Origin: an uncultured Paracoccaceae bacterium | Lineage (GTDB): Bacteria > Pseudomonadota > Alphaproteobacteria > Rhodobacterales > Rhodobacteraceae | DNA length: 64,000 nt | Reading direction: 5' to 3' | Assembly (NCBI GenBank): GCA_943787985.1 | Contig: CALSOO010000006.1 | Location: 411,996-475,995 of the forward strand | Part shown: piece after piece, positions 35,618 through 44,011 of the stretch | How the letters are laid out: each line of letters starts with the position of its first letter | Position numbering within the stretch: position 1 is the stretch's first letter | The notes under the pieces: generated by a model | Database searches by the model: none | Told to the model about the DNA's origin: nothing | Seen by the model: the letters and a program-made list of their open reading frames with translations, nothing else | Translations under genes and position numbers: made by a program

Positions 35618-36529
35618 TCAGTGCGCTGGCTTGATAAAAGTCCCGTTGCGCAAATCGCGCATCGCTTGTGCCAACTCTTCTTGGGTGTTCATCACGATGG
35701 GGCCGTGCCACGCGACAGGCTCGTCAATGGGCGCGCCCGAGATCAGCAAAAAACGGATGCCGTCCGGCCCTGCTTGAACCGTCACTTCGTCGCCTGTCCC
35801 AAAGCGGATCAACGTGCGATCCCCTGACATGTCACGGATGTTGACCTCTTCGCCGCCGATCTCTTTTTCGAGCAACACGCCCGAAGGGGCAGAGGCATCG
35901 GCAAACGCGCCCGCCCCTTGGAACACATAGGCAAAGGCGCGGCGGTAAGTGTCAATCCTGAAGGTCTTTTTCACCCCTGCTGGCACAGTGACGTCCAGAT
36001 ATTGCGGATCGGCCGCGATCCCGTCGACAGGCCCCGTTTTGCCCCAAAAAGATCCCGTGATGACGCGCACTTTGACGCCGTCATCATCAATGACCTCTGG
36101 AATGGCATCGGCAGTGACGTCCTGATAGCGCGGCGCGGTCATCTTTTGGGAGGCGGGAAGGTTGCCCCACAATTGAAAGCCGTGCATTTGCCCGCGCGCA
36201 TTCCCGTGGGGCATTTCCTGATGCAAGATGCCTGACCCTGCGGTCATCCACTGCACATCACCCGCACCCAATGTCCCCTCATTCCCAAGGCTGTCGGAAT
36301 GCGCCACTGTGCCCTCAAGGACGTAAGTGATGGTTTCGATACCGCGGTGAGGATGCCACGGAAATCCTTTGACAAAGTCTTCGGCACGGTCATTGCGGAA
36401 GTCGTCGAACAACAAGAACGGGTCCAACTCACTCGGATCCTGAAACCCGAAGGCGCGGTGGAGTTTGACACCGCCCCCCTCCATCGTCGGTTGGGCGGCG
36501 CGGGTTTCCAAAGTGGGGCGTAGAGACAT
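35618..36529 (-). CDS. Pirin family protein
   Basis: This 303-residue bicupin has the Pirin signature FPWHPHRGIETITYVLEG, which supplies His ligands, and GILHQEMP further on. A second cupin half with the pirin C-terminal domain follows. Bacterial pirins bind iron and can act as quercetin dioxygenases or regulators. The ATG at 36529 has GGAG upstream. The gene converges with the TetR gene 16 bp away. Confidence 0.9.
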   Translation of the reverse strand: MSLRPTLETRAAQPTMEGGGVKLHRAFGFQDPSELDPFLLFDDFRNDRAEDFVKGFPWHPHRGIETITYVLEGTVAHSDSLGNEGTLGAGDVQWMTAGSGILHQEMPHGNARGQMHGFQLWGNLPASQKMTAPRYQDVTADAIPEVIDDDGVKVRVITGSFWGKTGPVDGIAADPQYLDVTVPAGVKKTFRIDTYRRAFAYVFQGAGAFADASAPSGVLLEKEIGGEEVNIRDMSGDRTLIRFGTGDEVTVQAGPDGIRFLLISGAPIDEPVAWHGPIVMNTQEELAQAMRDLRNGTFIKPAH

Positions 36530-36898
36530 CTTTTGGCTCCTGTCTGCAGTTACTGAGGAACACATAACCCAGTTCACAGATGGCGCAACAAGCACCTGCG
36601 CAGTCTTTGTGTGCAATTATGAAGAAGTGACGGGAACCACCACGGCCGGCTGGTTCTGTGTTCCCGGGGACCTGTGTGTACAGGTGGGCGCCAGGTAAAA
36701 TGGCCAGGGCCAAAACAGAGCCAGCTCCCTCGGAAATGCTTAAGGCCACTGGAACGTAACCAATGATCGAAAAGGGCAGAACCCGTCCCGTCACAGGTAG
36801 GGCGTGCGGGACGTCAGGGCAAGGGCTGGATCGTGTCAGGGTGCGTTAATTGTTGAAACGGGAGATAATGCACAGATTGGCAGATTTGGCGGCAAATT
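36530..36898. other. Noncoding gap, no gene seen
   Basis: I see no convincing gene in these 369 bases. One small perfect hairpin is present (ACCTGT, loop GTGT, ACAGGT, near 36669-36684), without a T tract. Short frames on either strand lack family features and overlap the pirin leader. The segment presumably contains the pirin promoter. Confidence 0.5.
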
Positions 36899-37633
36899 CT
36901 ATGGCTTTGTGATAAACCCGTAGTCATCCAACTGTTCCGGCAACAACACATAGATTTCATCCGGCGGTGTGCTTAGCGCGTGCTGCATGACCAGTGGATC
37001 AATCCCCATCGCATTCAGATACACCATCACTTCGCTTTGTCCGCGTTGGATGTCTTCAACCGCGAAGGACGCAGGCAAGATCGTGCTTTCCCCGAAGTAA
37101 TGTTGATGCACTCCGACAGACGCGTCGTCCTCGATGCGTCGTATTACGCCGGCAGCCAATACGTAAGGGCATGCAGAATAACAGATTTCCCCGCTGCGCA
37201 TCTCGGTGTTGATGGTTTGGGCGCGCAAAAAACGGCCTAGATCAAGCGCATCGCTCACTGATCCACCTGGCGATTGCAGCACCACGGTCTCGACCTTTGG
37301 GGTTGCCTCTAAAATCAGTTTGGAAATGCGGTCCGCATCGCCTGCCTTTATCCCGCCCTCCAGACGGTAGATGCCGGCGTCAATGGCTGTGAGTGTCAGG
37401 CGTTCCGGCAAGGGGCCTGACGGTTCCGGTCCCGTCTGGCGCGGGGTGCGGTTGGGATCGAACAGGCGGCGCTGATCGCCCGGGCGCACAGGCTGATCAA
37501 GCCCGGGCGCATCCGGTCCAAAGCGGGGCAGTGTGAAAGACCCTTGCATATCGCCCACAATCAGCAACGCGCCAATGCCCAGTTGGAACATCAAAACGCT
37601 CGACAGAATGCGTGCGACATTGCGCCCGTTCAT
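36899..37633 (-). CDS. ClpP/crotonase-fold periplasmic protein (COG3904-like)
   Basis: This 244-residue protein has an N-terminal membrane helix (about 8-27), a Pro-rich linker, then a ClpP-like domain (about 80-240). SPGGSVSDALDLGRFLR is at 121 onward. Ser153 in CYSACPYVLAAG and His176/His178 in GVHQHY are candidates for catalysis. The family is annotated only as a predicted periplasmic protein. It overlaps the upstream membrane-protein gene by 4 bp, suggesting the two products work together. Confidence 0.72.
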   Translation of the reverse strand: MNGRNVARILSSVLMFQLGIGALLIVGDMQGSFTLPRFGPDAPGLDQPVRPGDQRRLFDPNRTPRQTGPEPSGPLPERLTLTAIDAGIYRLEGGIKAGDADRISKLILEATPKVETVVLQSPGGSVSDALDLGRFLRAQTINTEMRSGEICYSACPYVLAAGVIRRIEDDASVGVHQHYFGESTILPASFAVEDIQRGQSEVMVYLNAMGIDPLVMQHALSTPPDEIYVLLPEQLDDYGFITKP

Positions 37634-38916
37634 GTTGGATCCTTGGGGATGGGGGGTGCTTTAACCTCTTGTTTCATCGCGTCCGGCATCTCGTTCATGG
37701 CCAATTCCACGTCGCGGATCGCGGTGAGTGCTGCGCGCAGTTCGGCCAAGGTCATTGTGTCCTCAACGCCCGTCCCTTCGCGGCCACGGCGAATGGCAGA
37801 GTGGGTGATGGCGAGGATGAACACGAGAACGGCAGGCAACAGGTCAATCGCGATGGCACCGGCCCATGAGGGCACAAAATTGCGGGCGTACAAGATCACC
37901 GCGTCGGCACTTGAGATCGGAGTATAGGTCACATCCGAGGGCTTTGGCAGGCGCTGCACCGTTTGGGCGGCCGTTTCCAACGTTTCGGCGCGTTGGCCCA
38001 GAACCTGCAAAACAGAGCTGATGGTGGCAGCCTGATCCGAGCGGGTCTCTTCGGTGCGCCCGTCAAGTTCCGGCAAGACCACAGAGGCCGCAAGATCCTG
38101 CGCCGCGCGTTCCACCAAAGGGGCGACGTTAAGTTGCTGCATTTGGGCAATCAAACCGGCCAAACGCACGGCTTGTTCGGAAAACTCGACAGAGCGTGCC
38201 TCAACCGGTCCCGGTTCAACCGTGAGAGCCCGCATGCGGCTCAGGATCTGGTTGCCCTCGTCAAATGCATTGTCAACAAGAGGGGTCTGGCTGGCGATCT
38301 GGGCTTCCAGCCCGTTCAACTCTGACGCTTTCTGGCGCAAAACGCGAAACACGGCACCACGCCCTGCAAGGCCGGACAGATTGCCGGTGGCTTCTTGTTC
38401 GCTCAGATCCTCGAACGACTGGCGCACACGGGCGACGTCACGCTCCAACCCTTGGGCGGACAATGCGATTTCATGAGTTTCTTCCAAGGCGTCCTGGTAG
38501 TCTTGAACGGTTTTGGCCAGATGCTGCTCAACGGCGGCAGAGCCTGCCAACGCAGCGGCATTTAACCACGAAGACATCGCAACAATAGCCAATGATCCCA
38601 AGGCCATCGCCAACATCAGCCCGATGCGGGCTTGGGCGGTGCGCACGGCCGGGAACAGCCGCAACATGTAGGACCAGAACACGAATATTCCGACAGAGAC
38701 GGCGACAGAATAGGCGATAGCGGCAAACACAGACATAGCCCCGTTGCTGTCGAGCAGCGAGGACACACCAAGATAGGTGTAGATGCCGGAGGCCACGGCC
38801 AACACGCCCAAAGCGGTGCCAGAGAACGTGTCCAACCATGTCAGGTGGTCTTCCAACTCGCGGGCTTCACGCACGCCGCGCGCCTCGGCTTGGGTCAGGG
38901 GGGCTTTGTTGGACAT
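37630..38916 (-). CDS. Membrane protein with long coiled coil, unknown
   Basis: This roughly 428-residue protein has three N-terminal membrane helices. A long helical, Glu/Gln/Ala-rich region, probably a coiled coil, spans about residues 130-330. One more membrane helix lies near 350-370, followed by an acidic cytoplasmic tail. I do not recognise the family. AAGGA upstream best fits the second of two adjacent ATGs (38916). Translational overlap with the ClpP-like gene implies a two-protein unit. Confidence 0.65.
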   Translation of the reverse strand: MSNKAPLTQAEARGVREARELEDHLTWLDTFSGTALGVLAVASGIYTYLGVSSLLDSNGAMSVFAAIAYSVAVSVGIFVFWSYMLRLFPAVRTAQARIGLMLAMALGSLAIVAMSSWLNAAALAGSAAVEQHLAKTVQDYQDALEETHEIALSAQGLERDVARVRQSFEDLSEQEATGNLSGLAGRGAVFRVLRQKASELNGLEAQIASQTPLVDNAFDEGNQILSRMRALTVEPGPVEARSVEFSEQAVRLAGLIAQMQQLNVAPLVERAAQDLAASVVLPELDGRTEETRSDQAATISSVLQVLGQRAETLETAAQTVQRLPKPSDVTYTPISSADAVILYARNFVPSWAGAIAIDLLPAVLVFILAITHSAIRRGREGTGVEDTMTLAELRAALTAIRDVELAMNEMPDAMKQEVKAPPIPKDPT

Positions 38917-38986
38917 CATGATTCCTTGCGTTGCGCTGGCCAAGATGTAGGGGCACAAACACGGCGCGCCAAGGCCGCTTGCATTT

Positions 38987-39001
38987 GTTCTTCTTTTGTT
39001 C
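38987..39001 (+). promoter_or_regulatory. LexA SOS box upstream of mmcB
   Basis: GTTC-TTCTTTT-GTTC matches the alphaproteobacterial GTTC-N7-GTTC box exactly. TTGCAT at 38979-38984 and CATATT at 39001-39006 can serve as -35 and -10 elements, and the box lies between them. The ATG of mmcB is at 39013, so the transcript would have almost no leader, the same design as at the imuA-like gene. Confidence 0.8.
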
Positions 39002-39012
39002 ATATTTGTGGG

Positions 39013-39480
39013 ATGATCGAAACTTTTGGTGCATCCAGTGACACACCGCTGACGTCGGGCCAGCTATTGGCACGCGGCGTTGCCCGTCATTTCGCCGATT
39101 TGGGCTTTGTAACCCTTGAAGAATTCGTGCCAACGCGCGGTTTGCGGGTCGACGTGATCGCCTTGGGGCCAAAGGGGGAGGTCTGGGTGGTGGAGTGCAA
39201 ATCCAGTCGCGCGGACTTTCAATCCGACCACAAATGGGACGGCTACCTTGAGTGGTGCGACCGTTTCTTCTGGGCGGTTGATGGTGACTTCCCGACCGAA
39301 CTTTTGCCCGATGACACAGGTTTGATCATCGCAGACAGCTATGATGCGGAAGTGTTGCGCATGGGGCCCGAGGCGAAACTGGCCGGGGCACGGCGCAAAG
39401 TGCTGATCCAGAAATTCGCGACCCACGCGGCGCGGCGGCTGCATGGGCTACGCGATCCGGGTGCGAGACTTACTTATTAA
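39013..39480 (+). CDS. mmcB: MmcB family DNA repair protein
   Basis: This 155-residue protein matches the mitomycin C-inducible MmcB family first described in Caulobacter. The core resembles a PD-(D/E)xK nuclease: Asp47 in LRVDVIAL, then Glu61-Cys-Lys63 in VVECKSS, followed by FQSDHKWDGYLEWCDRFFWAV. The upstream SOS box supports damage induction. The last 11 bp overlap the convergent DUF6324 gene. Confidence 0.88.
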   Translation: MIETFGASSDTPLTSGQLLARGVARHFADLGFVTLEEFVPTRGLRVDVIALGPKGEVWVVECKSSRADFQSDHKWDGYLEWCDRFFWAVDGDFPTELLPDDTGLIIADSYDAEVLRMGPEAKLAGARRKVLIQKFATHAARRLHGLRDPGARLTY

Positions 39481-39658
39481 GGCTCTCGGCCGCCATCGCA
39501 GCGGCGAGAATTTCTTCTGCGATCTCTTTGGCTTCTTCGGGTTCGAAATCCATAGGCAAATCAATCCCTTTGCCCTCAACATAAATCCGCACCATGCCCA
39601 AATCAGTAGGTCCGATTTGAATGTTGGCTTGAATTTCGGTTTCTTTGTTAATGCCCAT
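39470..39658 (-). CDS. DUF6324 family small protein
   Basis: This 62-residue acidic protein contains IGPTDLGMVRIYVEGKGIDLPMDF and an EEAKEIAEEILAAA helix. It matches a short conserved Rhodobacterales family with no known role. Its 3' end overlaps mmcB on the opposite strand by 11 bp. Confidence 0.72.
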   Translation of the reverse strand: MGINKETEIQANIQIGPTDLGMVRIYVEGKGIDLPMDFEPEEAKEIAEEILAAAMAAESLNK

Positions 39659-39728
39659 AAGCTGTGCCTTTCGCGGTGATGGCTTTAGCTATCTTGAAAG
39701 GTGGAGCGGGGCAAGGCAACATGGGCGG

Positions 39729-40211
39729 ATGGAAAACGCTACACTCAGAGAGTTTCGCGCGACGGACACGGACTGGCTGATCGCCCAGCACGGCACGCAA
39801 TATGCCGCTGATGAAGGGTTCGACGATACGTTCGGACCGTTGGTTGCCTCTATTCTGGCAGGGTTTAACGCAAGCCACGATCCGGCTTGTGAGCGCGGAT
39901 GGATTGCGCAGCAGGGTGACAAAAGGCTGGGATCGATTTTTTGTGTTCGGATGGATGACAGCACAGCCAAACTGCGCCTTTTCCTGTTGACGCCAGAGGC
40001 GCGGGGCAAGGGGTTGGGCAAAAAATTACTGGCAACATGCATGGGGTTTGCCCGCGAAAAAGGCTATTCTGGCATGCAGCTTTGGACTCATGAAAGCCAC
40101 AAAGCGGCCTGTGCGCTCTATGCAAAAGCAGGGTGGACACTGACCGAAAGCCAGCCCGTTCACGCGTTTGGATGCGACTTGGTCGAGCAAACTTGGATTT
40201 TTCGGTTTTGA
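39729..40211 (+). CDS. GNAT family N-acetyltransferase
   Basis: This 160-residue protein has the acetyl-CoA binding signature LRLFLLTPEARGKGLGKKLLATCMGFA (read as two parts), and a C-terminal ALYAKAGWTLTES motif. The start at 39729 gives a normal length; an upstream ATG would add 28 unlikely residues. The acceptor is unknown. Confidence 0.85.
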   Translation: MENATLREFRATDTDWLIAQHGTQYAADEGFDDTFGPLVASILAGFNASHDPACERGWIAQQGDKRLGSIFCVRMDDSTAKLRLFLLTPEARGKGLGKKLLATCMGFAREKGYSGMQLWTHESHKAACALYAKAGWTLTESQPVHAFGCDLVEQTWIFRF

Positions 40212-40256
40212 ACACCTTGCATTCAAAAGATTCGGGCGTTAAATCAGCCCCAGTGT

Positions 40257-40333
40257 GCCGCCTTAGCTCAGTTGGTTAGAGCGCCTGATTGTGGATCAGG
40301 AGGTCCCTGGTTCGAGACCAGGAGGTGGTACCA
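40257..40333 (+). tRNA. tRNA-His (GTG)
   Basis: The cloverleaf has acceptor GCCGCCT at 40257-40263 pairing with AGGTGGT, a D arm, an anticodon stem CCTGA/TCAGG with the GTG anticodon, and a TTCGAGA loop. The CCA end is encoded at 40331-40333. The base before position 1 is T, so there is no encoded G at -1, and the discriminator is A73. Both are known peculiarities of alphaproteobacterial tRNA-His. The CobW gene on the other strand runs into it. Confidence 0.93.
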
Positions 40334-41206
40334 TTCCCCCAAATCCGCGACGATCCCCTTGAATCCAAGGCACACAATTCCGTCGGCTTTGTCATCTGCG
40401 GCAATGCTTGTTTCCCAGCGCGCTCCGACGACCTGAATAAGCATTTTTTGTCCTGAAGGTGCCGTGGCAAACCCCTTTGCGCGGATCAAACCGGATGCGT
40501 CATCAGCCAGTTTTTGGGCCAAAGCGTCCACATCCAATGGTCCATCCGGAGTGAATACGCGCATCTCAAGGTGCTCGGTGTGATGAAAGGGCCCTGATGT
40601 CGCGGTGTGGCCAAGGAAGCTGTCCAAAACCGCTTCGGGTGCGACAACGCCGTGGCGCACGTCGATGATGCGCGCGGCCGCGTTGCAGGATTTCAGCCAG
40701 TCTCGGGTGCTGTTCAGGGCCTGCGGCGTCACGAGGTCGCATTTGTTTACCACGATAATGTTGGCGTCCGTGATCTGGCGCAGCACTGTATCGCTCATGT
40801 ATTTGTCGCGCGCGCTGCGTTGCACGGTTTCTGCATCGGCCAGAATCACAATGCCGTCGGCGCGAAATCCGTCCAGCAATGAGACAGAGCCGACAATCGC
40901 ACTGGGAATCGCCACGCCAGAGCTTTCGATCAACACATGATCGGGGCGTGGGGACAGGTTGGCCATTTCCATCAATGCACCCGTCAGATCGCTCCCGAAG
41001 GAACAGCACACACAGCCCCCCGCGATTGAGATGATGTCGTCATCCTCTGCCTCGATCAAGTCGCCGTCGATCGGTAAAGCGCCGAATTCATTGACAAGTA
41101 TCGCCAGCCGCAGCCCGTTGGCGTTGCGCAGCAAGTGGTTGACCATAGTGGTCTTGCCTGCCCCCAGATACCCACCAATCACCGTCACCGGTAAGGGCAG
41201 GCTCAT
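40268..41206 (-). CDS. CobW/COG0523 family metallochaperone GTPase
   Basis: This 312-residue P-loop GTPase has Walker A GYLGAGKTT (12-20), the metal site CVCC at 65-68, and NKCD at 154-157. A CobW C-terminal domain (about 212-290) follows. Such proteins deliver zinc, cobalt or other metals to enzymes. Residues 292-312 are encoded antisense to tRNA-His, and the stop lies inside the tRNA gene. The ATG overlaps the amidohydrolase stop, suggesting it supplies metal to that enzyme. Confidence 0.85.
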   Translation of the reverse strand: MSLPLPVTVIGGYLGAGKTTMVNHLLRNANGLRLAILVNEFGALPIDGDLIEAEDDDIISIAGGCVCCSFGSDLTGALMEMANLSPRPDHVLIESSGVAIPSAIVGSVSLLDGFRADGIVILADAETVQRSARDKYMSDTVLRQITDANIIVVNKCDLVTPQALNSTRDWLKSCNAAARIIDVRHGVVAPEAVLDSFLGHTATSGPFHHTEHLEMRVFTPDGPLDVDALAQKLADDASGLIRAKGFATAPSGQKMLIQVVGARWETSIAADDKADGIVCLGFKGIVADLGEWYHLLVSNQGPPDPQSGALTN

Positions 41207-42846
41207 AGATCGGCCTTTGCAAAGATGCGCCCGCCCTGAACCGTGCCCCAAACCCGTACGTCTTTGAGATTTGCTGCTCCGATTTCGGTGGGATCGTCCT
41301 CCAGCACTGCAAAATCAGCGTTTTTGCCAACCTCAATAGAACCGACTTCGCCGTCCATGTGCAACGTGTAAGCCGCGCCCAGCGTAATGGCATAGAGCGC
41401 TTCATCGACAGCGATTTTTTCATGCTCGCCTTGGGTGCGTCCCGACGCGGTAAGGCGGTTCACAGCGCACCATGCAGTGAAAAATGGCCCCAGGGGCGTG
41501 ACAGGCGCATCGGAGTGGATCGCCATTGGCACGCCGGTGTCCAAGGCCGTGCGGCAGGCATTCATCCGCTGCGCGCGCTCCGGTCCGACCGTCAGGCGGT
41601 AGTGTTCGTCGCCCCAGTAAAAGTGGTGGTTTGCAAACAGGTTCACGCACATACCCAGCTTGCCCATCCGTCTGAATTGGGCCGCATCGGCCAGTTGGCA
41701 ATGTTGCAAAACAAAGCGGTGATCGAAGTTTGGCACGTCCTTCAGCGCGGGTTCCAGCATATCCAACGCCATCTCGGTGGCTTCATCGCCATTGGTGTGC
41801 GTATGCACTTGAACACCCGCTGCAAGGGCCAATCGGTAAAGTTCGGCCAGTTGTTCGGGGGCTGTGTACCAAAGCCCGTTTGGCGCGCCGTTGTGATAGC
41901 CGGGCCAGCGCATCCGGGCGGAAAACCCCTGGATCGAGCCGTCGGCCACAGCCTTGATCCGGCCCAAACGCAGGCGATCTGTCGCGCGTTCTTTGAGGGC
42001 GACGACCTTGTCCACGGTCTCTTGGGCAGTTGCCCCCATGAACAATTGCAACGGCACGACGCACGCGGGGTAGCTGTCCTCGCCTGTGACCTGCAACATC
42101 GAATCGACGCCTTCGGGTTCAAGTCGTGCGGCAAGGTCGGTGATGGTGGTGACGCCCGTGCGCACGCAAAGCTTGCCAAAATCGCGCAACCCCTGGGCAT
42201 CGCTGTCAGTGAGGGAGCGGTTGAAACCAACATGCACGCCAACGGGTGTCATTGTGTCGGGCCCAAACAATTCCCCTGTGGGCAGGCCGTCCGGACCAAG
42301 GGGAATGCCGGGGTGGTTCAAGCCCTCTTTGAGCAACCCGCCCATTTCCAGCGCCTTGGTGTTGACGTTCAAAATATGCCCCGAGGCGTGCAAAATACCG
42401 ATGGGGCGTGTGGTGGAAACGCTGTCCAGATCGGCGCGGCTGACGCGCACATTGTCCATATAGATCGGGTCAAGGGACCAGCCCGACAAGGGGGCGTCGG
42501 GGTCGGTCATGTCTGCTTCGGCCGCTTTTAGGCGATCCAGCATGGCGTCGATGGTCGTGACCCCGTCCCAGACTTTGCCGTTCGGATCGGCGCGATCAAA
42601 GAAGCCGCAATAGACATAGCGCCACAACGTGCCTTCCATTGTGTGCGCGTGGCCCTCGACCAAACCGGGCATCAGCACTTTGTCAGCAAAGCGCGCGTCC
42701 AGTGTGTACGGCCCCCATGTTTCCAGTTCGGCCAGTGATCCAACAGCCAAAATGCGCCCCTCGCGCACGGCCACATGGGTGGCTGTCGGGCAACTGGGGT
42801 TCATGGTGATGATTTTGCGTGCGGAGTAAATTGTCGTCGCGGTCAT
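41203..42846 (-). CDS. YtcJ-like amidohydrolase (Amidohydrolase_3)
   Basis: This 547-residue metal-dependent hydrolase has the opening KVLMPGLVEGHAHTM with HxH ligands. Others are HTHTNGDEA, a catalytic HSDAPVTPLGP, and the final beta-sandwich GSIEVGKNADFAVLEDDP. These features match the Amidohydrolase_3 group. The substrate is unknown. The ATG at 42846 has AAGGGA upstream. It is divergent from the LysR gene and overlaps cobW, next to a peptide-type ABC transporter. Confidence 0.86.
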   Translation of the reverse strand: MTATTIYSARKIITMNPSCPTATHVAVREGRILAVGSLAELETWGPYTLDARFADKVLMPGLVEGHAHTMEGTLWRYVYCGFFDRADPNGKVWDGVTTIDAMLDRLKAAEADMTDPDAPLSGWSLDPIYMDNVRVSRADLDSVSTTRPIGILHASGHILNVNTKALEMGGLLKEGLNHPGIPLGPDGLPTGELFGPDTMTPVGVHVGFNRSLTDSDAQGLRDFGKLCVRTGVTTITDLAARLEPEGVDSMLQVTGEDSYPACVVPLQLFMGATAQETVDKVVALKERATDRLRLGRIKAVADGSIQGFSARMRWPGYHNGAPNGLWYTAPEQLAELYRLALAAGVQVHTHTNGDEATEMALDMLEPALKDVPNFDHRFVLQHCQLADAAQFRRMGKLGMCVNLFANHHFYWGDEHYRLTVGPERAQRMNACRTALDTGVPMAIHSDAPVTPLGPFFTAWCAVNRLTASGRTQGEHEKIAVDEALYAITLGAAYTLHMDGEVGSIEVGKNADFAVLEDDPTEIGAANLKDVRVWGTVQGGRIFAKADL

Positions 42847-42969
42847 GGGCAAATCCCTTGCAGGCAAAGATAAAGCGTTAATTTGTGAGCAGGGTATTTG
42901 GCTTTCTTTGTTGGGAAAAATAGTTTTTATTGGCACCTAAGTGCTACTTTTTGTAGGAATGAGGCGGTC

Positions 42970-43890
42970 ATGAATTTTACGCTCAAGCAATTGCGTTATG
43001 TCGAGGCGACCGGGCGACTTGGCTCTATTGCGAATGCGGCCCAGGAATTGAGCATCTCGCAATCCTCTATCACGGCGGCCATTGGCGCTTTGGAAAACCA
43101 GATGGGGTTCGATCTGTTTGTGCGCACCCCTGCCAAAGGGATCAGCATCACGCCAGGTGGGCACGAAACCATGAAACTGATCTGTGGGTTTCTGGTGCAA
43201 AGTCGTCATTTTGAAGCGGAGATGATGGCGATTGGGGGGGATGCGTCGGGCTCTGTTCGGATGTCGTGCTACGCCACCGCAGCGCCGTCATTTTTGCCGC
43301 CCATATTGAAAGCATTCAAAACGGTATATCCTAACACGGCGATCAAATTGTTGGAGGGCAACATGGAAGCGACCATGGCATACCTCAACAATGGAGAAGC
43401 CGATCTGGCGTTGGTTTACAGTGAAATGGTGCAAGAACGGCAGAATTTTACGCCGTTGTTCAGGGCGCCCCCCTATGCGCTGATTGCGGCCGATGATCCA
43501 TTGGCGCGGTCGGCATCAGTGTGTTTGGCAGACCTTGCCGAGCGGCCTATGATCATGCTGGACCTGCCGCGCACCCGTGAATATTTCACCGATATGTTTG
43601 CCCAGTTCGGGCTGAAACCGAATGTTGTGCACACCACGCGCTCTGCGGAAATTGTGCGCGCATTGGTGTCAGGAGGGCACGGGTTTTCCATCCTTAATAT
43701 TTGCCCGCCAGACTATCGCGGGGACGACACCCGCTTTCGCGCCATTCCCATTCGGGACGCGCTCAAAGCGCCAGAGTTCGGGATCGTGACCTTGGCAGAC
43801 ACCCGTCAACCCAGCATTGTAAAAGCCTTTGTCCAGCAGTGTGTCGATCTCAAACAGGCCGGTGTATTTGCCGAAATCGTTATTAATTGA
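42970..43890 (+). CDS. LysR family transcriptional regulator
   Basis: This 306-residue protein has an N-terminal winged helix-turn-helix (MNFTLKQLRYVEATGRLGSIANAAQELSISQSSITAAI, in two parts over residues 1-38) and a periplasmic-binding-protein-like effector domain. It lies between the divergent amidohydrolase/CobW operon and the downstream transporter operon. It may control both. The 123-bp intergenic region holds an imperfect GCAC...GTGC repeat near 42933. Confidence 0.88.
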   Translation: MNFTLKQLRYVEATGRLGSIANAAQELSISQSSITAAIGALENQMGFDLFVRTPAKGISITPGGHETMKLICGFLVQSRHFEAEMMAIGGDASGSVRMSCYATAAPSFLPPILKAFKTVYPNTAIKLLEGNMEATMAYLNNGEADLALVYSEMVQERQNFTPLFRAPPYALIAADDPLARSASVCLADLAERPMIMLDLPRTREYFTDMFAQFGLKPNVVHTTRSAEIVRALVSGGHGFSILNICPPDYRGDDTRFRAIPIRDALKAPEFGIVTLADTRQPSIVKAFVQQCVDLKQAGVFAEIVIN

Positions 43891-44011
43891 GCAGTTCGCT
43901 TCCCACACAGAATGCTTTTATGAATTTCAATAAAACTGTTTTGTGTTGGAACAAGCTTGGGCTAGGCTTTTTGAATAATAATAACAAATCTGCCTTTCTG
44001 GGAGTCATATC

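Noticed and set aside
36465..36794. Small frames in the pirin upstream gap
   Set aside because: They overlap the pirin leader or start, have no recognisable domain and no convincing ribosome-binding site.
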